Assembly: GCA_019321725.1 (NCBI GenBank) | Contig: CM033105.1 | Location: 11,359,632-11,423,631, forward strand | Length of the DNA: 64,000 nt | Reading direction: 5' to 3' | From: Paulownia fortunei | Taxonomy: Eukaryota > Streptophyta > Magnoliopsida > Lamiales > Paulowniaceae | Part shown: positions 59,271 through 64,000 of the stretch, piece by piece | Numbering within the stretch: the stretch's first letter is position 1 | Layout: every line of letters begins with the position of its first letter | Made by a program: the position numbers and the translations under genes | The notes under the pieces: generated by a model | Databases searched by the model: none | What the model saw: the letters and a program-made list of their open reading frames with translations, nothing else | Told to the model about the DNA's origin: nothing

Positions 59271-60623
59271 TGGAAATTGACTAAAATAACGAGGGCTCTG
59301 CTTGTATCCAAATTTTGCTTAGAAAGTTGTTTCTATTCGAAAAAGTAATTTTTATTGAAAACACATTGTTTAAATTTTAGTCAATTATGTCTTTTGGGTC
59401 ATAGAATGATTTTTGTGGACCGTAAATTTCCATTCTACGTTCATTGCATCAAATATTATTAACTGTAAGTGTAGGATAGGATGCTTGTAGGAATGAAATG
59501 TATCTCTATTTTATAATTATATATAGGATACTCTGGACATTCTTCAAATAAGTATAATAAAAGCTAAACACATCTAATTAAGAAGTAAAGCAAAAAGGTA
59601 TTGAATAATGAAACACAAAAGTAAGTTTGACATTTTTATAATGTGTATCACACACACATATTTACATATGTATATATTAGAGGTACATTAGACATGTTAT
59701 ACTCAAGAGACTTGTGTGTTATAGTGTTTCACTTATTCTTATAAAATGAGACATTTTGTAATTTGCTTCCGTATTTTGGCTCATCAGGCTTAGTCTATTT
59801 TGTTGGATTATGTCTTAATGAAAAGCAGAAAGAGAATACTTCATTACATATTTGATCCTTCTTAAATTTCCAGATTAACATATGTTTTCTCAATTTAAAA
59901 AAAAACTAATGTTAAGACTTATTTGTTGAACACAGTTCTTCATTTGATGTTTTCAATTGAAAAGCGTCGGGGAATATGCATTTCTATAATCTTATTATTA
60001 TTGGGTTTCTTGTCTTGTTTTTCTTTTTGTATAGTACTATTTTGATAATGACTCCAACTTCTCCTCTTATAATGATTACTTATATGCATCGTGGAATTTT
60101 GGCGTAAACTCCTATTATAATTAATTTGTTGCAACTAACTAGATTTCATGAGGCGAATCCCTCTCTTAGTCTATCTCCCAACTCTTCGAAGGCATTTTCT
60201 TCGTTAATATAATATTATTTACTTAGGTTGAATTGCAAAATTTATATATAAATTATGGTTTTGACGTCTCTTATACTACAAAATAGTCAAAGAAGGCCCC
60301 AATATTCCTCCTTCCCGACAATTGGCTGTGCCACAATCTATCCCTAATTCATGAATCATTAATGTTGATGGTCATTTTGTGATGAGTATCAAGTCAAACC
60401 ACCCTCATTTCTGAGAATAAATTAATATATAAGCATTCCCTATAAAATTTTATATAATACTAATCTTTGCATTATTTGATTTGATTTTTTCCAAGTGCCA
60501 TATGCAAAAACATCAAGTAAACATTGACAAATTAGCAATCCTAAAGGAAGTCTATTTGATTGGTCTTTAATGGTCGGAAATGGCTCTAGTATACTAGGTC
60601 GTCCGAAGGGAGTCTATGACAAA

Positions 60624-60628
<5 letters not shown>

Positions 60629-60673
<45 letters not shown>

Positions 60674-60742
60674 TTTCGTAATAATTGGCAATAAGCTTTA
60701 ACAAGAATGAGCATTAAGATTTATTTTTTTAGATATATATAT

Positions 60743-60784
<42 letters not shown>

Positions 60785-60790
60785 ATAAAT
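60629..60790. repeat. Two (TA)n tracts
   Basis: About 20 TA units at 60,629-60,670. A second, interrupted set at 60,733-60,790 (ta runs broken by aata and atta). Self-complementary and able to form cruciforms. Confidence 0.95.
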
Positions 60791-62485
60791 ATATAATTAA
60801 TAGATATCAAGCTTATTAAGTACTTAGGATAAGAATTGTGGTACCTTAAATATTTCCTAAAATGGCTTCGTCAATATTTTTGTTGTGCGATTTAAGCCAG
60901 CCAAGTGTCCATAAGCATCAAAATTCTCAACTTCAAGGACATTGACATTGCTTATCGTTAGAGAGTTATCTGATTCTAAATTCCGATTCAATCACAAATA
61001 TAATTTAGGCTATGGTAGACTCCACGTGGTCCCTACCGCATTTATACTTATCAACCATAGAAGAGCTAACAATTGCTTACAGGCACTTAAAAGTTAAAAA
61101 ATCAATTGAGGAGGGCTACTGTTTAAAAATCTCCAAGCATAATTTCAAGTATCCATATATAGATAGTTGAACAATTTTGATGAGCGCCGGCAAACTTGTA
61201 ATAGAGAAGAAACCACTGATTGCTTGGATACAGATTTGGGTCATATATTCAGCTACCTATCAGCAGGCAAAAAGGTGAAGGCATGTCCATCAACCAAATT
61301 AAGACCTCTCCTTTTGTTAGTATAGAGTTAGACCTAGCAAATTAACATTGAATTGACAATTGACCAAGCACATTAATGGAGGTAGGGAGGAAAAAAACAA
61401 AAAACAAAAACCCTGCATAAAACAGTAGGTACCTAAAAAAACAAGTCTAACGGCCTTGATTATCTTTCCTTGTTCTAACTCTAAAATCGCGCAACTTTTC
61501 TGAGTGCAGCAAAGTTCACAACCTCAACCTTCCAAATTTCAGCCCCACTAGAGTGAGATATCACCCTTGTTGTATTTTTGCAGACTGCGACAGCATTGCT
61601 GCCCAGCATGTCCCCAAACAACAATGTAGCAGCCTATCGCCTAAAACTTGAATGGTAGGGAGCTTCCCACAATTCCAAAAGCCCCAAGGATAACAGTTCC
61701 CCTACTTAATTCACAAATTTCCTTGTGACCACATTGCTTAACATTGACTTAAAAACTTAATTGATTAAACATGAATGCAGTTCCCAACTTTAATAGTACA
61801 TTTTTGATCCATTTATATCAATTCTTTCTATATGCAAGTCTGGGTGACACAAAAATTCAATCCCATCTTTGATCAATGTATATCAATAATAGTCCTACTG
61901 GTCAGCAACAAATCCAACTGCACTGAGTGCGACTGCCAAAACATGATCTTCATGATATGCCAAGAGAGAGGGTACTTATAGTATCGATCGTGTAACAAGT
62001 GATCATGAATAGAGTATTTTTCCCATCTTAATTTGTTCACTGCTTTCTGCCCATACAGAGACAATGGAGGAAAAACAAAGGGTGGTGAGTAAACTTTTTG
62101 GATGTGGGGCAGCAAAAGCACTTAGAGAAGTAGTCCAGGAGGGGTTGTTTACTGTGGTTCACAAAAAACACATAAAATTCATGCATACCATACATTATAG
62201 AGAGTGACAGTGAAACAAGCTCCCATTGGCATTCCATGTTCCAGATTCCATTTTTCTCCCATCCTTTACCTTCCCACTTCAACAAATCAACATCACCTTT
62301 TTCTAATTTTTCTCAATTTAATTTGGAAATATCTGCTTAGAGTAAAAAACAGAAAAACATATATGAGTAGTCCTAGAACCTTCCACCCATAATGGGATAG
62401 GCCTAATCCCTACCAAGCAATGATCTGTCTCAACCTGGTGTTGGAGGGTCATTCTAAGTCCAACATATAGCTCATATTCTTGGCC

Positions 62486-62493
62486 TATAAATA
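62486..62493 (+). promoter_or_regulatory. TATA box of the NPF gene
   Basis: cctataaatagc is a near-ideal plant TATA box on the plus strand. It lies 151 bases before the proposed start codon and predicts transcription from about 62,515-62,525, giving a leader of ~115 bases. Confidence 0.6.
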
Positions 62494-62636
62494 GCTCATA
62501 GGTAATATACCTAAGACATGTTCAAGTCTGAGTTGGAAGAATATACAAGTGCCATATAGCTTTCTTCAACTTCTTTTGAGCTCTTTTTCCTGTTAGCTCT
62601 GAGATTATTGCCAACAAATAGAAAAGAAAAAAAAAA

Positions 62637-63970
62637 ATGGTTAGCAGCTGCAATATTTATTACCATCTTAAAACATAATTAGAACAATATTTCATAATTG
62701 CCCTTGAAAATTTGTTTCATCTTGCAGGAGGAAAAAATGAGTTTGACAGTTGCAGATGCAGTGGACTACAAGGGATTCCCAGCTGACAGGTCCAAAACTG
62801 GTGGCTGGATACCAGCTGCACTTATCCTAGGTTTGTTTGCCTTGAGCCATTTCAGAAAGAATTCTTTGCCATGTACTTTTAATGTCGTCCAGAAGTATAG
62901 TATTATCATTTCAATATTCTAGTAAGATGTGGTTTAGCTAGTTAACAGAGTTTGTTTTGTCCAGAGAACTATTGATGCAGCTTGCACGTTAGGCATACAT
63001 AAGCAAATTACATATGAAGATTCAACCATGCACAATTGCAAAACTTTACCTGAAATTGAATATACATATAACCTGGCTGCGTTTAGCATATACTAGTATT
63101 CATGAGCAAAACTTTAGATTCATTTTAGGCTGATAAATTAATGTGTCCATTCCCTTTGAATAGGAGTAGAAAAAAGATTATTTTCATGCAAAGAGATACC
63201 ATCCAGGTCCATAACCCATGTATGGAGTATATCTTTTAACAAAGAAAACAAAAGGCAGCCTATTGGCTCACCTTTAGGACCATCTCTCAGATGTGTGAAA
63301 TTTTAAAATGTGATCAAAAGATTTTGAAGGATGTCTGGTTAATTAATCTCCGATTTATTTCTCCCCTGCTTCTGGGAGTGGGGATAAATTGTGGGACCAT
63401 TAGAATACAAGTCTGAGCCTGTTGTGGTAAATTATTTTATTTGATTGATGTATATGAAATATACGAACTTGGGAACTATAATTATTGCCTTTTTACTTGA
63501 GTAATTTACTTTTTCCTTCTAATTCATGCTAATTAAAGCATTTACCACGTGCTTAAATTGTAATTCTCATCATTAAGCACTTAAAAAGTTAATTTATTTC
63601 ATGCACTGTTTACCATCATTACATCTAAATTTTTCACATTGAAGAGAACTTACCACACAAAACCGTAGTGAAAAGGAAAAGAAGCAGCTTTGAATGTTAA
63701 TTACAGTACCAACGACTGTTCTTAATTAAATTGCATCGAATATGGAATTCAGGGATAGAAATCTGTGAGAGGCTTTCAACAATGGGAATAGCAGTGAACC
63801 TGGTGACCTACTTGGGTGGAGTCATGCATCTGCCTAGCTCTACCTCAGCCAACATTGTTACCGACTTCATGGGCACATGTTTTCTCCTGTGTTTGTTAGG
63901 GGGATTTCTTGCAGATTCTTTCCTCGGAAGACACAAGACAATAGCCGTTTTCGCCATCATACAAACACTG
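62637..63970 (+). CDS. NRT1/PTR family (NPF6.2/NRT1.4-like) nitrate transporter, 5' part, runs off the window
   Basis: NPF proteins are proton-coupled 12-helix plasma-membrane carriers of nitrate and other small solutes. Exons: ATG alone at 62,637-62,639; 62,728-62,830; 63,753-63,970; more beyond the window. Introns are 88 and 922 bp, both GT-AG; a gtgagc donor follows at 63,971. The N-terminus reads MEEKMSLTVADAVDYKG, then ADRSKTGGW, family hallmarks. The third exon encodes the first helices: EICERLSTMGIAVNLVTYL (with the ExxER proton-coupling motif as EICER) and SANIVTDFMGTCFLLCLLGGFLADSFLGR. The wording is closest, as I remember it, to Arabidopsis NRT1.4/NPF6.2, which controls nitrate storage in the petiole. 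An alternative start is the in-frame ATG at 62,737 in exon 2, which needs no first intron. No defect seen; probably functional. Confidence 0.88.
62640..62727 (+). other. 88-bp intron directly after the start codon
   Basis: gttagc begins right after ATG. A tttgtttcatcttgcag acceptor ends at 62,727. Joining gives ATG-GAG-GAA-AAA-ATG in frame with the NPF coding sequence. The size and position of the resulting N-terminus fit the NRT1.4-type start. Confidence 0.6.
62831..63752 (+). other. 922-bp intron of the NPF gene
   Basis: Donor ctag|gtttgt and acceptor gaattcag|ggatag split the Gly codon of ALILG-IEICER (phase 1). The content is AT-rich with no feature of note. Confidence 0.85.
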
Positions 63971-64000
63971 GTGAGCTAGCTGGTGTTTGACAATCTTAAC

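Larger units (their letters stand above)
58577..62485. other. Intergenic and distal promoter region of the NPF gene; no gene seen
   Basis: No convincing frame on either strand. Contains (TA)n tracts at 58,668-58,694, 60,629-60,670 and 60,733-60,790, and a partial duplication at 59,091-59,270. The last kilobase (61,490-62,480) is less AT-rich and may hold promoter elements. Confidence 0.5.

Noticed and set aside
62037..62285. Two minus-strand frames upstream of the NPF gene
   Set aside because: They overlap each other in different frames, contain no domain and lie in the likely promoter region.

Overview
This is nuclear DNA of a flowering plant, probably a eudicot. It is AT-rich and built mostly of decayed LTR retrotransposons. 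One clear host gene starts at the right end: the 5' part of an NRT1/PTR-family (NPF) nitrate-transporter-like gene with canonical GT-AG introns. Species cannot be told from the window.

Layout. 1-7,490: degenerate plus-strand Ty1/copia element (gag, zinc knuckle, integrase, RT, RNase H, long 3' LTR), interrupted at about 2,541-3,765 by unrelated DNA of organellar appearance. 7,500-10,870: second copia remnant with two LTR-like copies in tandem, a Met-tRNA-type primer site, a gag fragment and a diverged LTR piece. 12,033-23,160: minus-strand Ty3/gypsy debris of the kind using a tRNA-Asp primer site, with one LTR that has a polypurine tract on one side and a primer site on the other. 23,201-23,852: intronless, stop-containing cytokinin-activating LOG pseudogene. 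24,092-24,586: unidentified decayed coding frame on the same strand.

27,712-50,170: a structurally complete 22.5-kb Ty3/gypsy element of Tat/Ogre/Retand type on the minus strand, with an ATAAA target duplication on both sides. It has gag, a protease with its DTGS site, RT, RNase H, integrase, an opposite-strand accessory ORF behind its own TATA box, and an 86-bp repeat between that ORF and pol. Between protease and RT lies a 13.4-kb array of 22 copies of a 606-bp (202-codon) module. The module is the protease C-terminal half plus the protease-RT linker, without the catalytic motif. This array is the most unusual object in the window. It shows four-unit higher-order repeats and a palindromic element at the unit junctions.

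50,176-62,485: intergenic DNA with two long-TIR non-autonomous DNA-transposon candidates (one holding an LTR-like insert bracketed by ~110-bp direct repeats) and several microsatellites. 62,486-64,000: TATA box, a start codon isolated from the rest of the ORF by an 88-bp intron, and the first exons of the NPF gene, which runs off the window.

Almost nothing except the NPF gene looks functional. Identity and divergence statements are by eye; no alignment or search was run.
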